NCBI GenBank assembly: GCA_024279945.1
Contig: JAJRRA010000028.1
Coordinates: forward strand, 37,199 to 101,198
From: Gammaproteobacteria bacterium
GTDB lineage: Bacteria > Pseudomonadota > Gammaproteobacteria > Xanthomonadales > SZUA-36
Length of the DNA: 64,000 bases
Direction: 5' to 3'
In this document: positions 55,146 through 63,920 of the stretch, piece after piece
Position numbering within the stretch: the first letter of the stretch is position 1
How the letters are laid out: each line of letters opens with the position of its first letter
Program-made: the position numbers and the translations under genes
Notes under the pieces: model-generated
What the model was told of the DNA's origin: nothing
Seen by the model: the letters and a program-made list of their open reading frames with translations, nothing else
Database searches by the model: none

Positions 55146-55249
55146 CGTCGACAAGCCAGAGAATCGGTTGGTTGATGAAGGAACACGATTGTGTGAAGAC
55201 TCTCCAAGTCTCAAGAAATTTAGGCCAGACATCTGTCTGGCCTTTTTTT
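55146..55249 (+). ncRNA. Candidate Fnr-activated small RNA (~104 nt)
   Basis: A short transcription unit between hemN and queD. It starts from an Fnr-dependent promoter with perfect geometry and ends at a strong intrinsic terminator. Its longest possible reading frame (ATG 55174) has no stop before the terminator, so it is not a mini-gene. The layout (Fnr box, ~100 nt, terminator with long U tail) is that of Hfq-type base-pairing RNAs such as FnrS of enterobacteria; sequence relation to FnrS is not claimed. Confidence 0.65.
55222..55249 (+). terminator. Intrinsic terminator of the small RNA
   Basis: Perfect 9-bp stem AGGCCAGAC / GTCTGGCCT with a 4-nt loop (ATCT), followed by seven T. It ends 12 bp before the queD stop. 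On the opposite strand there is no good T-run, so it serves mainly the plus-strand transcript. Confidence 0.9.
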
Positions 55250-55260
55250 GGTCGGTGGTT

Positions 55261-55617
55261 CTACTGGCCGGTGAAGATACAGCCAGCGTTGCAGGTTTCC
55301 TGAACGACCACTTTTGAAAGTTGCGTGAGGTCGGGTTTCAGGTGCTGCCAAATCCATTTGGCCAGGTTTTCACTGGTCGGATTCTCAAGACCTTCGATGT
55401 CGTTGAGACAATAGTGGTCGAGTTGATCGAACAGCGGCTGAAAGGCTTTTCTCACATCAGCAAAATCCATAACCCAGCCAGATTCCTGGCCGACCGGGCC
55501 GCTGACATGAATTTCAATGCGAAATGAGTGCCCGTGAAGGCGCGCGCATTTGTGCCCGCGCGGAACATTGGGAAGTCGGTGAGCCGCTTCTATCTGAAAA
55601 ACACGAAAAATATCCAT
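55261..55617 (-). CDS. queD: 6-carboxytetrahydropterin synthase
   Basis: 118 residues, second step of queuosine (7-deazaguanine) synthesis. Zinc ligands are His in IEAAHRL near 13 and the two His in CARLHGHSF near 28-30; the catalytic Cys is in that same segment. DFADVRKAFQPLFDQLDHYCLND and NPTSENLAKWIWQHL follow. No other que genes and no preQ1 riboswitch are visible. The 122 bp upstream (55618-55739) hold no gene. Confidence 0.93.
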   Translation of the reverse strand: MDIFRVFQIEAAHRLPNVPRGHKCARLHGHSFRIEIHVSGPVGQESGWVMDFADVRKAFQPLFDQLDHYCLNDIEGLENPTSENLAKWIWQHLKPDLTQLSKVVVQETCNAGCIFTGQ

Positions 55618-55739
55618 AGGCGGATTGTGCCGCCCACGAGGGTTCTACGCAATCACTTCAGGCTCTTACCTGCGAGGCGCACCTTATGGTCAACCACTTC
55701 CCAACTCGCTGAATCCGTAGTTATCACATTGAAGGAGCA

Positions 55740-56372
55740 CTAGCCGGTCTTGAAACCCACCCGAGAATGAGAGCCATCACAGAAAGGCTTGCTGGCTGAA
55801 TGACCACAACGACAGATTGATCCGCGCATTTTCACACATTCCTGTCCAAACTGGTTGTGCAGTCTCAAACGACCGCGAAATTTGATGGGGCCGCCTTTGA
55901 CACAGGATAATGTGATCTTGCTCGGGCGTGATGTTTTGGCCACTTCAGAAACTTCAGAAATTTTACCCGAGTGAAGAAATTCCATGTCCACATGCTGCTC
56001 GTCACAAACGGGTCTGGAACGGGAATGGCCGCAGCGGCACAGGCTCAGGTGATTGGCGTATTGAACTCTTCCATCTTCGTGCACCAGTGTGATATTACCG
56101 GAAATCTGCAAGGGTCCGCCATTCGAAATGAGTGCTTCATTGGGTACTTCCAGAAGGCGGGGGGCGCCCTGGTTCTTCCGGCGTTCCATGAACCACCGGT
56201 CGAGTGCCCTGGCTGAGGTGGTCAATTTTTCCGGTTGCTGCGTCTCTTCTGACTCGGATTCCTTGGTGGAATCGTCCATGTAGGCGATAAACGCATCTTC
56301 TGATTTTTTACAGATCATTTCAGGCTCTTGCCCGATCTCGATTGCGGCTGCTGACTTGGTAGCGTCATCCAT
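55740..56372 (-). CDS. Double CDGSH iron-sulfur protein
   Basis: 210 residues from ATG 56372, chosen because GGAGG lies 8 bp upstream; the frame extends to 56417 without a site. The N-terminal ~75 residues are acidic and not recognised. Two CDGSH domains follow: CRCGHSRSRPVCDEQH near residue 110-125 and CRCGHSASKPFCDGSH near 187-202. Each keeps three Cys and one His for a 2Fe-2S cluster, though the first has DEQH in place of DGSH. Between them is a strand segment (GGPLQISGNI, GGPIKFRGRL) shared by both repeats. Probably a redox or Fe-S transfer protein. Confidence 0.85.
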   Translation of the reverse strand: MDDATKSAAAIEIGQEPEMICKKSEDAFIAYMDDSTKESESEETQQPEKLTTSARALDRWFMERRKNQGAPRLLEVPNEALISNGGPLQISGNITLVHEDGRVQYANHLSLCRCGHSRSRPVCDEQHVDMEFLHSGKISEVSEVAKTSRPSKITLSCVKGGPIKFRGRLRLHNQFGQECVKMRGSICRCGHSASKPFCDGSHSRVGFKTG

Positions 56373-56513
56373 TGTAATATCCTCCAGGAAATCCTTTTCC
56401 TCTTTATACTGTAGCACCAGCTACGGTCGAGCGCGAGAAAAACTGTGCAAAAAATAACCAGCCTGCCTTGAAAGTTACTCATGTCAGGGCTTCACTCAGC
56501 AGAATTAACCAAT

Positions 56514-58106
56514 CTACCAGCTCTCCGCGCTGGCCTTTGCCCAGTCCTGTCGCCAATTAACAGGCCTGTCAGAATCTGACAACAGGCATCGCCTGGCAAT
56601 GGCTGGGTACAGTTCTGCGTAGTTTTTGATCACCGTGCCGCGGACGCGTTGATTGATGTGTTTGGGCTCCAGATCTGCCAGCTTGTTCAGGCCGGCCAGC
56701 GCCAGCAATTCAAGCAGATTTTCCATCATTTCACGATGGAAGTTCGCCACCCGTTGGTATTTATCTTCCACTACCAGCGCCCGGTTTCTCGATGGATTCT
56801 GGGTCGCTATTCCGGTCGGGCAGCGGTCGGTGTTGCAGGAGCGGGATTGAATGCAGCCTAAAGCGAACATCATGCCGCGGGCGGAATTGACCGTGTCGGC
56901 CCCCAGCGCTACGGCCCTTAACAAATGAAATGCCGAGAAAACCTTGCCGGATGCAATGATGCGGATCCGGTCTCTCAAACCAACACCGATCAGTGCCCGG
57001 TTCACGAAGATCAAGGCATCGCGCAGTGGTGTGCCCACTGAATTAGTCATTTCTGTTGGTGCGGCCCCAGTGCCGCCTTCACCACCATCGACGGTGATGA
57101 AATCCGGCGTGATGCCGGTTTCCAGCATGGCCTTGCAGATGCCGAGGAATTCTTCTTTTCTGCCAATGCATAACTTGAATCCAACCGGCTTGCAGCCGGA
57201 TAACTCACGTAATTTTTGGACGAACTCCAGCAACCCCCGGGGTGTGGAAAAGGCAGAGTGCGCCGCAGGGGAAACAACATCCTCCCCCATCGGCACGTGC
57301 CTGATGCGGGCGATTTCTTCGGTCAGTTTAACCGCCGGCAGGATGCCGCCATGGCCTGGTTTAGCACCCTGAGATAATTTTACTTCGATCATTTTTACCA
57401 CGGCCAGATTGGATTTTTCTTCAAACAGGCCCGGGTCAAAATTTCCATGTGCGTCGCGGCAGCCAAAATAGCCGGTTCCAATTTGCCAGATAATATCTCC
57501 ACCGTATTTCAGGTGATAGGGACTCAGCCCTCCTTCACCGGTGTTGTGAGCAAACCCACCTGCTTTGGCGCCTTTGTTCAAGGCCATGATCGCGTTCTTG
57601 CTTAAGGAGCCATAACTCATTGCCGAGATGTTCAAAGGCGATGCCTCGTATGGCTGGATACAGTCTGGGCCGCCAAAGCGGATGCGCGGTTCGTGCTTGA
57701 CAATCTCTTTGGGGGACAGTGAATGATTGAGCCACTCATAGCCATCGCGATTAACATCGAAAACTGTGCCGAAGGGGCGGGTGTCGCGATCACCTTTAGC
57801 ACGCTGGTAGATCAGGGAACGAAATTCCCGACTGACCGGCGCGCCGTTGGTATCTGACTCGACAAAATATTGCTGTATCTCCGCCCGCACCGACTCAAAC
57901 ACATAGCGGAAGCGACCGATGAGCGGATACAGCCGGCGGATGGAGTGTTTGTGTTGGAAATAATCGATGGCACCCAGAATCAGCAGCGGCAATGCGATGA
58001 TGAACAGCCAGTTGACCGGGCTCCAGATCAGCCCCAGCCCCCAGATAAGTAACGGAACGAGTACAGCCAGTACTGCAAAAATCTGCCGCACGGTCAGAGT
58101 GCTCAC
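56514..58106 (-). CDS. FMN-binding glutamate synthase-family membrane protein (GltB2)
   Basis: 530 residues. Two N-terminal membrane helices (IFAVLAVLVPLLIWGLGLIW; WLFIIALPLLILGAIDY) are followed by the synthase barrel of glutamate synthase: AMSYGSLSKNAIMALNKGA, NTGEGGLSPYH, QGAKPGHGGILPAVKL, and the 3Fe-4S motif CIQSRSCNTDRCPTG. The glutaminase and GXGXG domains are absent. Such stand-alone proteins are widespread and uncharacterised; they may use free ammonia or another donor. It overlaps the peroxiredoxin stop region by 4 bp. Confidence 0.88.
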   Translation of the reverse strand: MSTLTVRQIFAVLAVLVPLLIWGLGLIWSPVNWLFIIALPLLILGAIDYFQHKHSIRRLYPLIGRFRYVFESVRAEIQQYFVESDTNGAPVSREFRSLIYQRAKGDRDTRPFGTVFDVNRDGYEWLNHSLSPKEIVKHEPRIRFGGPDCIQPYEASPLNISAMSYGSLSKNAIMALNKGAKAGGFAHNTGEGGLSPYHLKYGGDIIWQIGTGYFGCRDAHGNFDPGLFEEKSNLAVVKMIEVKLSQGAKPGHGGILPAVKLTEEIARIRHVPMGEDVVSPAAHSAFSTPRGLLEFVQKLRELSGCKPVGFKLCIGRKEEFLGICKAMLETGITPDFITVDGGEGGTGAAPTEMTNSVGTPLRDALIFVNRALIGVGLRDRIRIIASGKVFSAFHLLRAVALGADTVNSARGMMFALGCIQSRSCNTDRCPTGIATQNPSRNRALVVEDKYQRVANFHREMMENLLELLALAGLNKLADLEPKHINQRVRGTVIKNYAELYPAIARRCLLSDSDRPVNWRQDWAKASAESW

Positions 58107-58633
58107 TGGGTTGATTTCGACATCATTGTCTCAAGATCACTCAGCACTTCCTGCGTATGCGTGTCCGGGTCAACGTCTTCATAGTGTTTGACGATTATTC
58201 CCTCAGGATTGACCAGGAAGGACTGCCGGCTGGCGATCTTGATCAGCTTGTAGTCCCTCAGCACACCGTAGGAATCCGCAACGGCGCCGCCTTCATCGGC
58301 GAGAATGATGAACGGCAGCTTGTACTTGTCGGAGAATTCCTTGTGTGACTCCACATCGTCCAGGCTGATACCGACGACTTCTGCACCGATCGCTTTGAAA
58401 GCATATATATTGTCCCGGAAGTTACACGCCTCTGTCGTGCAGCCGGGCGTTTGATCCTTTGGGTAAAAGTAAACGGCCAACCAGCTTCCCCGGTAGTCTT
58501 GCAGTTCATGCCATTCACCGTTCTGATCCTGCAGCCTGAATCCGGGCGCCGGCTCACCTGCCGATGGAGTTTCACCCGCGATCGCCGCCACGCTGATAAA
58601 AGTGCTCAGAAACAATGCATAAAATGTTTTCAT
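58103..58633 (-). CDS. Periplasmic PrxQ/Bcp-type peroxiredoxin
   Basis: 176 residues with a signal peptide (FYALFLSTFISVAAIAGE). The peroxidatic Cys and resolving Cys form the C-x4-C pair in TPGCTTEACNFRD near residue 70-80, as in atypical 2-Cys PrxQ. FYPKDQTPG and the final KHYEDVDPDTHTQEVL are typical. ATG 58633 and a GGAG-type site lie upstream. Its end overlaps the GltB2 start by 4 bp, so the two are co-transcribed. Confidence 0.9.
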   Translation of the reverse strand: MKTFYALFLSTFISVAAIAGETPSAGEPAPGFRLQDQNGEWHELQDYRGSWLAVYFYPKDQTPGCTTEACNFRDNIYAFKAIGAEVVGISLDDVESHKEFSDKYKLPFIILADEGGAVADSYGVLRDYKLIKIASRQSFLVNPEGIIVKHYEDVDPDTHTQEVLSDLETMMSKSTQ

Positions 58634-58668
58634 AGTAATCTCCTCGTGGGAACCTGTGTATGGGCGAC

Positions 58669-58778
58669 TGTAAGAGGCCCCTTGGGGCCGATTTGGCTCA
58701 GGTCGCCCGCAAGCGGGCTCTTACAATAAAGAACCCGGAAATTGCCATTAGCTTTCGGCCGCAAGCGGGCTTTTACAG
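58669..58778. repeat. Three REP-like palindromic units
   Basis: 58669-58689 on the minus strand, and 58705-58725 and 58757-58778 on the plus strand, share the pattern short hairpin (GCCCGC-AA-GCGGGC or variant) followed by TYTTACA. The first is head-to-head with the second, as in BIME clusters. They fill the gap between the peroxiredoxin and the ABC exporter. Confidence 0.7.
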
Positions 58779-58785
58779 TAAGCGG

Positions 58786-59964
58786 CTAGCCGGAACTGAA
58801 AATCAGTGTGGGCCGGTTGTAGATGCTCGCTGCAATGATCGCCAGGATGAGGCCGATGGCCAGCGTGCTGGCAATTGACATCAGGTACCAACTGATCGGA
58901 ACCGGCTGGTCCCGGATGATTTCCCCGATCAGCATATTCTGGGAAAACAGTGGAACGCTCATCATCCAGCTTTCGGCCCGGACCGGGTTGGCCATAAAAA
59001 TCAGGCTGGGCACCATGGGGATCAGGATGACCAGGCCCATGTAGGACTGGGCTTCACGGTAGGATTTGGCAAAGGAGGCGAGCAGCGTGAGCAGTGCTGC
59101 GGCCAGAATCGCCACCGGTGAAACCACCACCAGGATCTTCAGCAGGGTTCCAAGACCCAGCGTGAGATCCATACCAAAGGCGCCCACCGGCATCAACGGC
59201 AGCACGATTCGGAATGAAATCAGCGTCAGGGCCAGTGAAGCCATGGCGAATACCGTGGTGGTGATCATCTTGCCGGTCATGATCTGCCAGCGGGGCACCG
59301 GGTTGATCAGCAGGGGCTCCAGTGACTTTCGTTCTTTCTCGCCGGCTGTGGTGTCCATGGCCAAATGGGTTGCGCCGGTAAATGCGGTTATCATCAACAC
59401 ATAGGGCAGAAAAATGATCGCCAGGATGGCGCGGCTTTTGGGTGTGGACAGATCAACGTCCTTGAGCATGATAGGGGATGCCAATTGCGGCCCAATTCCC
59501 CGCAACTGCAGGCGCAGTGATCCAATCTGCTGGCCGTAGCCGAGTAACAGGCGCTTCACCCGCCGTATGGGAACATTGGACTCCTGTCGGGAGATATCTG
59601 AAATCACTTCAATCGGCGCCGGGATTCCCTGCGCCCAGTTATCCGCAAATTCGGGCAGTATCCGGATCACCACAGGTACCTCCTGGTTGCGGACCATGTC
59701 TTCCGGGTTTTCCGGGTTTGGCTGAATTACTGCACCCTGTTGTTCGAGGAAGCGGATCAGGCTGGGTGCGTATTGTGCGCCTACGACAGGCAGGTCGAGG
59801 GTTTTTTCCGCCCGCTCCTGCTCCGCGCTATCCAGGAACCACATCAGGCCAACGAACAGGACCGGGAACAGCAAGGGACCGAGCAGCAGGGAATTAAACA
59901 GTGCGCGCCGGTCGCGCAGGTTTTCACGAACCTCTTTTTTGAATACCGTAGTCAGGCCATTCAT
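58786..59964 (-). CDS. ABC-2 type exporter permease (NatB-like)
   Basis: 392 residues. One N-terminal helix (FNSLLLGPLLFPVLFVGLMWF), a large outer domain (~45-185), then five helices from ~195 to the C-terminus. KERKSLEPLLINPVPR is the coupling segment contacting the ATPase. It resembles the Na+ efflux permease NatB and related ABC-2 proteins. Its start overlaps the stop of the ATPase gene by 4 bp. Confidence 0.87.
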   Translation of the reverse strand: MNGLTTVFKKEVRENLRDRRALFNSLLLGPLLFPVLFVGLMWFLDSAEQERAEKTLDLPVVGAQYAPSLIRFLEQQGAVIQPNPENPEDMVRNQEVPVVIRILPEFADNWAQGIPAPIEVISDISRQESNVPIRRVKRLLLGYGQQIGSLRLQLRGIGPQLASPIMLKDVDLSTPKSRAILAIIFLPYVLMITAFTGATHLAMDTTAGEKERKSLEPLLINPVPRWQIMTGKMITTTVFAMASLALTLISFRIVLPLMPVGAFGMDLTLGLGTLLKILVVVSPVAILAAALLTLLASFAKSYREAQSYMGLVILIPMVPSLIFMANPVRAESWMMSVPLFSQNMLIGEIIRDQPVPISWYLMSIASTLAIGLILAIIAASIYNRPTLIFSSG

Positions 59965-60695
59965 GCCAGCAGGCCCTCCTCGCTGCCAATCAATTGCACA
60001 AAAGCGTCCTCCAGTGATGCGCTACCGCTTCGGGCCAGTAATTCTTCCGCGCTACCGTCTGCGGCCACTTCGCCCCTAGCGATAATCACGATCCGGTCAC
60101 ACAATGCGGCCACTTCCTGCATGATGTGGGTAGACAATACGATCGAATGTCCGTCCGCCTTGAGTCCCAGTATGTATTCCCTCAATGCCCGGGTGCTCAT
60201 GACATCAAGGCCGTTACTGGGTTCATCCATCAGCACCGTCTGGGGCTCGTGGATCATCGCCCGGGCAATCGCCACTTTCACGCGTTGCCCCTGTGAAAAA
60301 CCCTCGGTTCGCCGGTCGATGAAGTCCTCCATGTTCAGTGTGCGGGTCAACTCCTTGATGCGACCTTCAATGGCCCGCCTGCTCATGCCGTGGAGTTCAC
60401 CGAAATACGCAATATTTTCCCGCGCTGTCAGTCGGGTGTACAGCCCGCGGCTGTCCGGCACCACGCCCAGCGTGCGTTTGATTTCCATCGCATCTTTTGC
60501 CGGGTCCAGACCGTCGATGCGAATCTCTCCCTCATCCGGCGGCAGCAGGGAATACAGCATGCGCAGGGTGGTGGTTTTGCCGGCTCCGTTGGGGCCGAGC
60601 AAGCCGGTAATTTCGCCATCGTGCGCTTCGAATGAAACGCCGTTCACGGCTCTGACTTCGCCGAAGGACTTTTTCAGATTCTTGACAACAATCAT
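59961..60695 (-). CDS. ABC exporter ATPase (NatA-like)
   Basis: 244 residues from ATG 60695, overlapping the hydrolase stop by 4 bp; upstream codons belong to that gene in another frame. Walker A GPNGAGKTTT near 40, signature FSQGQRVKVAIARAM near 135 (Gly-Gly changed to Gln-Gly), Walker B TVLMDEPSNGLD near 155 and H-loop STHIMQEV near 190. Partner of the NatB-like permease. Substrate may be Na+ or an antibiotic-like compound. Confidence 0.92.
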   Translation of the reverse strand: MIVVKNLKKSFGEVRAVNGVSFEAHDGEITGLLGPNGAGKTTTLRMLYSLLPPDEGEIRIDGLDPAKDAMEIKRTLGVVPDSRGLYTRLTARENIAYFGELHGMSRRAIEGRIKELTRTLNMEDFIDRRTEGFSQGQRVKVAIARAMIHEPQTVLMDEPSNGLDVMSTRALREYILGLKADGHSIVLSTHIMQEVAALCDRIVIIARGEVAADGSAEELLARSGSASLEDAFVQLIGSEEGLLA

Positions 60696-62173
60696 GGCTT
60701 CGGCCCTGTCAGGGAAAGGAAATACGGTGTTGGTTGCAACTGCTCGATGCAACTGCTGTCAATATCTTCCATGCTGGCGGCAATGATGAACTCTGAAACC
60801 AACCGGCCCAGGCAACCCCGACCGGTAACGCTATGCCCTTGCCCCGGGGCGACCAGGTGGGTGGCATTGGAGAACCAGGACAGCAATTGTTCTGCGTAAC
60901 GTGGTGGTGTGACCGGGTCCAGTTCACCCGATAGCAACAGCACCGGGATGTCGCTGCGGACCGGGTCATGGAAGTTCGCCGGAACCGGATCTGTCGGCCA
61001 GATAGCGCACTGAATGCGGGACGATTTCAGCATTAGGTCGCCCATCAGGTACTGACTGTTGTCACTGTTGTCGGGGAAAAACGGAAAATCTTCCGAGCAC
61101 ACCACCGACAGTTCCATTCCCTGGGCAATACTTTGCTGCAGGCCGGTGGCGGCGATCATCATCTGGCTGGCCAGTCGCTCGAAGTAATTTTTTGTCGCTG
61201 CTTCATAAATCAGCAGTGGCAGCATGGCCTGTGTATCGGATGAATAGGTCAGGAAGCGCAGGGAAGAGGCCATCGTCTCGCGGTCAAACGTCAGTTCCTG
61301 GGGTTTACCGGTAGTGGGGTGCGCGACACTGACTTCTACCGGGTTTTCGTCCAGCTTTTTGATCAGTTCCGAGAGTTTCGCTGCGGTGCCGGGAAAAGCC
61401 TCGTGGCAGTCGGCATCCTCATCGCAGGCTTCCAGCACCCGGAAAATCGTATGGTCCAGGTTTTTCGCATGGTCTGTCCCCAGGGCCAGGGTCTGCGGCA
61501 CGACGCTGTCTAGCACCATGGTCCGCACACGGTTGGGGAACAAGCGCAGGTAGACCTGTGCGGCGCGGGTACCGTAAGACACGCCAAACAGATCGACACT
61601 TTCGTAACCCAGTGCGGCACGAACCCGGTCAAAATCCTGCATCGCGATGGTGGTAGTGTAATAGCGCGGGTCACCGTCCAGCGACTCAAGGCAGTCGTGG
61701 GTGCTCTGGGCCAGGTCATCCCAGTCAAAAGCAAGCATTTCTTTCAGCGAGAGCTGCGGACAGCGCAGTGGATTGGATTGACCGGTGCCGCGTTGATCGA
61801 TCAACAGAATATCGTGGTCTTCATTGAGTTTTCGCAGTGCACCGGCGACGATTGGCCAGGTCTCGGTAGCCGCCTGTCCTGGTCCGCCGGCAAAGAAGAT
61901 CAGTGCGTCAGCAGCGGAAGTTCTTCCCTTGGCCGGCACCCGTGCAAGCCGGATGTTGATGGTTTTGCCTTCTGGCTCCGCCGGGTTTTCCGCAACCTGA
62001 AGCCATCCGCATTCCGCCATGGTCGAAAGTGGCGTGCCCGGCACGACCAGTTCACATGTTTCCAGGCTAATCCCATTTTCTGCAATGGGCTCCAGGGCCT
62101 GGCTGATGGTGGGCAGCAGCAGGAGGGATCCCAGCAGGTAGTTGAGTAATGCAGAGTAATCAGGTTTCTTCAC
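60692..62173 (-). CDS. Exported alpha/beta-hydrolase, TAP-like peptidase family
   Basis: 493 residues with a signal peptide (LLNYLLGSLLLLPTISQALE). The oxyanion region FFAGGPGQAATE near 92, DQRGTGQSNPLRC near 125, nucleophile Ser in LFGVSYGTRAA near 200, Asp in LSGELDPVTPP near 410 and His in PGQGHSVTGRG near 440 form the triad and fit tripeptidyl-aminopeptidase / proline-iminopeptidase relatives. Many Cys suggest disulfides in the periplasm. It starts a three-gene unit with the NatAB-type exporter. Confidence 0.88.
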   Translation of the reverse strand: MKKPDYSALLNYLLGSLLLLPTISQALEPIAENGISLETCELVVPGTPLSTMAECGWLQVAENPAEPEGKTINIRLARVPAKGRTSAADALIFFAGGPGQAATETWPIVAGALRKLNEDHDILLIDQRGTGQSNPLRCPQLSLKEMLAFDWDDLAQSTHDCLESLDGDPRYYTTTIAMQDFDRVRAALGYESVDLFGVSYGTRAAQVYLRLFPNRVRTMVLDSVVPQTLALGTDHAKNLDHTIFRVLEACDEDADCHEAFPGTAAKLSELIKKLDENPVEVSVAHPTTGKPQELTFDRETMASSLRFLTYSSDTQAMLPLLIYEAATKNYFERLASQMMIAATGLQQSIAQGMELSVVCSEDFPFFPDNSDNSQYLMGDLMLKSSRIQCAIWPTDPVPANFHDPVRSDIPVLLLSGELDPVTPPRYAEQLLSWFSNATHLVAPGQGHSVTGRGCLGRLVSEFIIAASMEDIDSSCIEQLQPTPYFLSLTGPKP

Positions 62174-62316
62174 AAATATTTATCCGGATTTGTCTGTAGC
62201 GGTCGGTCTGATGTGACTGATGGTGCAGACCTTTCACATTGATGGTGCGGCAAATTGATTAGCAAAGATAAGGTGAAAACCTGTCACTGTCCATAGCTAA
62301 CCCGCACAAGTCAGCT

Positions 62317-62478
62317 AGCAGTCTGTCGGATTTGACCGATCGTAGCGAGGGAAAGCCGAGTTGAGTCAGATATTTTGGTTTCTGGGGCGAATAGCACCGC
62401 TGTTTAACGAAAAAGAACGGAAAATCTGGCCAAACTCGGTTTTTCCGCAGTTGATCATGTTAAGTCCGACAGACTGCT
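62317..62478. mobile_element. 162-bp MITE-like hairpin element
   Basis: Ends with perfect 14-bp inverted repeats AGCAGTCTGTCGGA (62317-62330 and 62465-62478). The similarity continues inward, imperfectly, to about 47 bp on each side, up to a CCGAGTT shared by both arms. No reading frame. No clear target duplication is seen. A related end occurs at 20018-20036. The parent IS is not in the window. Confidence 0.7.
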
Positions 62479-62499
62479 GATATGTATTGACCTGTCAAC

Positions 62500-62795
62500 T
62501 ATTGGTATCACATTTTCAATATTTCATCCTCAATTTATTCATACAGCAAGCCCTTGGAGCAGGGCACGAGTGGCAATTAACGACGGTAGATCACTCTGAT
62601 ATGCGCGGGTCGGAGCCGCCTGACTTCTCTTCGTCGTGGACCTGCCTCTCTCTAGCATCGAGGGTCGTCCCGTTATTCCGGGCGCCTCATAGGAGTCTCG
62701 AGGGTTCTCCAACCGGCCGCTCATGCCCTGATCCAAAGACTCGCCGTACATTTGTGTGTTCACTGTTTTAATGAGCTTGTGTTCATTTGTTTTGT
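62500..62795 (-). other. Noncoding end of the IS110-family element
   Basis: The 300 bp between the MITE and the transposase stop hold no convincing gene. A 74-codon frame at 62763-62539 is of the kind often seen just after IS110 transposases, probably because the DNA, not the peptide, is conserved. IS110/IS1111 elements carry their bridge RNA in a noncoding end, so this may be its site. The true outer boundary was not found. Confidence 0.45.
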
Positions 62796-63920
62796 TTAAC
62801 GGGCACTATGCGCGTGTTGGTTCGTCACTTCACATGCAATGGCCCAGATGAATCCAACCAGTTCACGTGCAACCGCCGTGCACACCTGCACTTTTAATTT
62901 ACCTCGGCCAAGCAGATGCGCATAACGTCCACACAAGCGTTTCTGCGCCTTCCATGCAATCGCCTGTACCTCGCTCGTACACTTTTCTGCCCGCCGTTGT
63001 AGATGGGCGGTTTTGCGCGCTGGGAAGCGGTAGCACCAGCCCGCTTCTACCAATACCCGCCTGACATGCCCATTGCCTGTTTTGGTGATTCCTCCTTGAC
63101 GGCGATTGGGCCCGCTGGATGATTCACTCGGCACCAACCCGACAAAACTCATCAGTTGGCGCGGCGAGTCAAAACGGGTGATATCGCCTAATTCCGCCAT
63201 GATGGTCATCGCGCTAATCAGCTTGATGCCCCGTAGCGCCATCAATGCTTCAACCACCGGCGCCAATGACCAACTCTCCAGCGCCTTCTCCATCTCCTTA
63301 ACCAATCCAACTACCCGGGCCTCGGCCTGTTTGATCGCATCAACATATTCCTGAAAAACAATCTGCTGCACCACATGGTCGAACTTCAGCCTCTCCAACC
63401 AACGAAAGTGCGCCTGGGTCCAGCGGCTTTTACCATCAGTATAAATTCGGCCATAACGCAACAGAAATGCATTCAGGCGTTGTTTGGTCCTGCGCTCCAC
63501 GTCTTTCATGTCTTCCCGAGCCCGCGTCAGATCACGCATCGCTTCCTGCTCCTGGTCCGGCACCCACACCGGCGTTAGCTCGCCGGCCCGATCCAGTCGA
63601 CAGAGCTTTTCACTATCCCGTCGATCCGTCTTCACTCGCTCACCTGGCTTGGTCGGTATGAGTGAAGGCGCCACCACGCTGCAGTGGTGGCCGAGGCGAC
63701 TGATCTGGCGGTAGATCTCATAACCGCACGGCCCTGCTTCATAGCAAAATGAGAGAACCTCTACATCGGGGCAGAGCTTCTTAACCAGCTTGAGTATCGC
63801 TTCCGGTGTATTGGCTATCTCACCGTAATAACGCGTGCTCCCTCCCAAACCGTCCGCTACCGCCACCGCTATTGTTTTCTTGTGTGTATCTAATCCAACG
63901 TACTTGCTAAACTTGTTCAT
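62796..63920 (-). mobile_element. IS110-family transposase
   Basis: 374 residues. The RuvC-like DEDD domain: Asp in YVGLDTHKKTIAVAV near 10, Glu in CYEAGPCGYE near 60, and Asp pair in KTDRRDSEKL near 100. The C-terminal transposase_20 domain has ALRGIKLISAMTIMAELGDI near 228 and the catalytic-Ser segment GLVPSESSSGPNRR near 263. Full length and undamaged, so the element may still be active. AGGAGG precedes the ATG. Confidence 0.93.

Noticed and set aside
55146..55249. A short peptide gene starting at ATG 55174
   Set aside because: No stop codon occurs before the terminator, so a complete protein cannot be made from this transcript.
62539..62763. 74-codon minus-strand frame after the IS110 transposase as a gene
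   Set aside because: Frames like it recur beside IS110 transposases and more likely mirror a conserved noncoding end than a protein.
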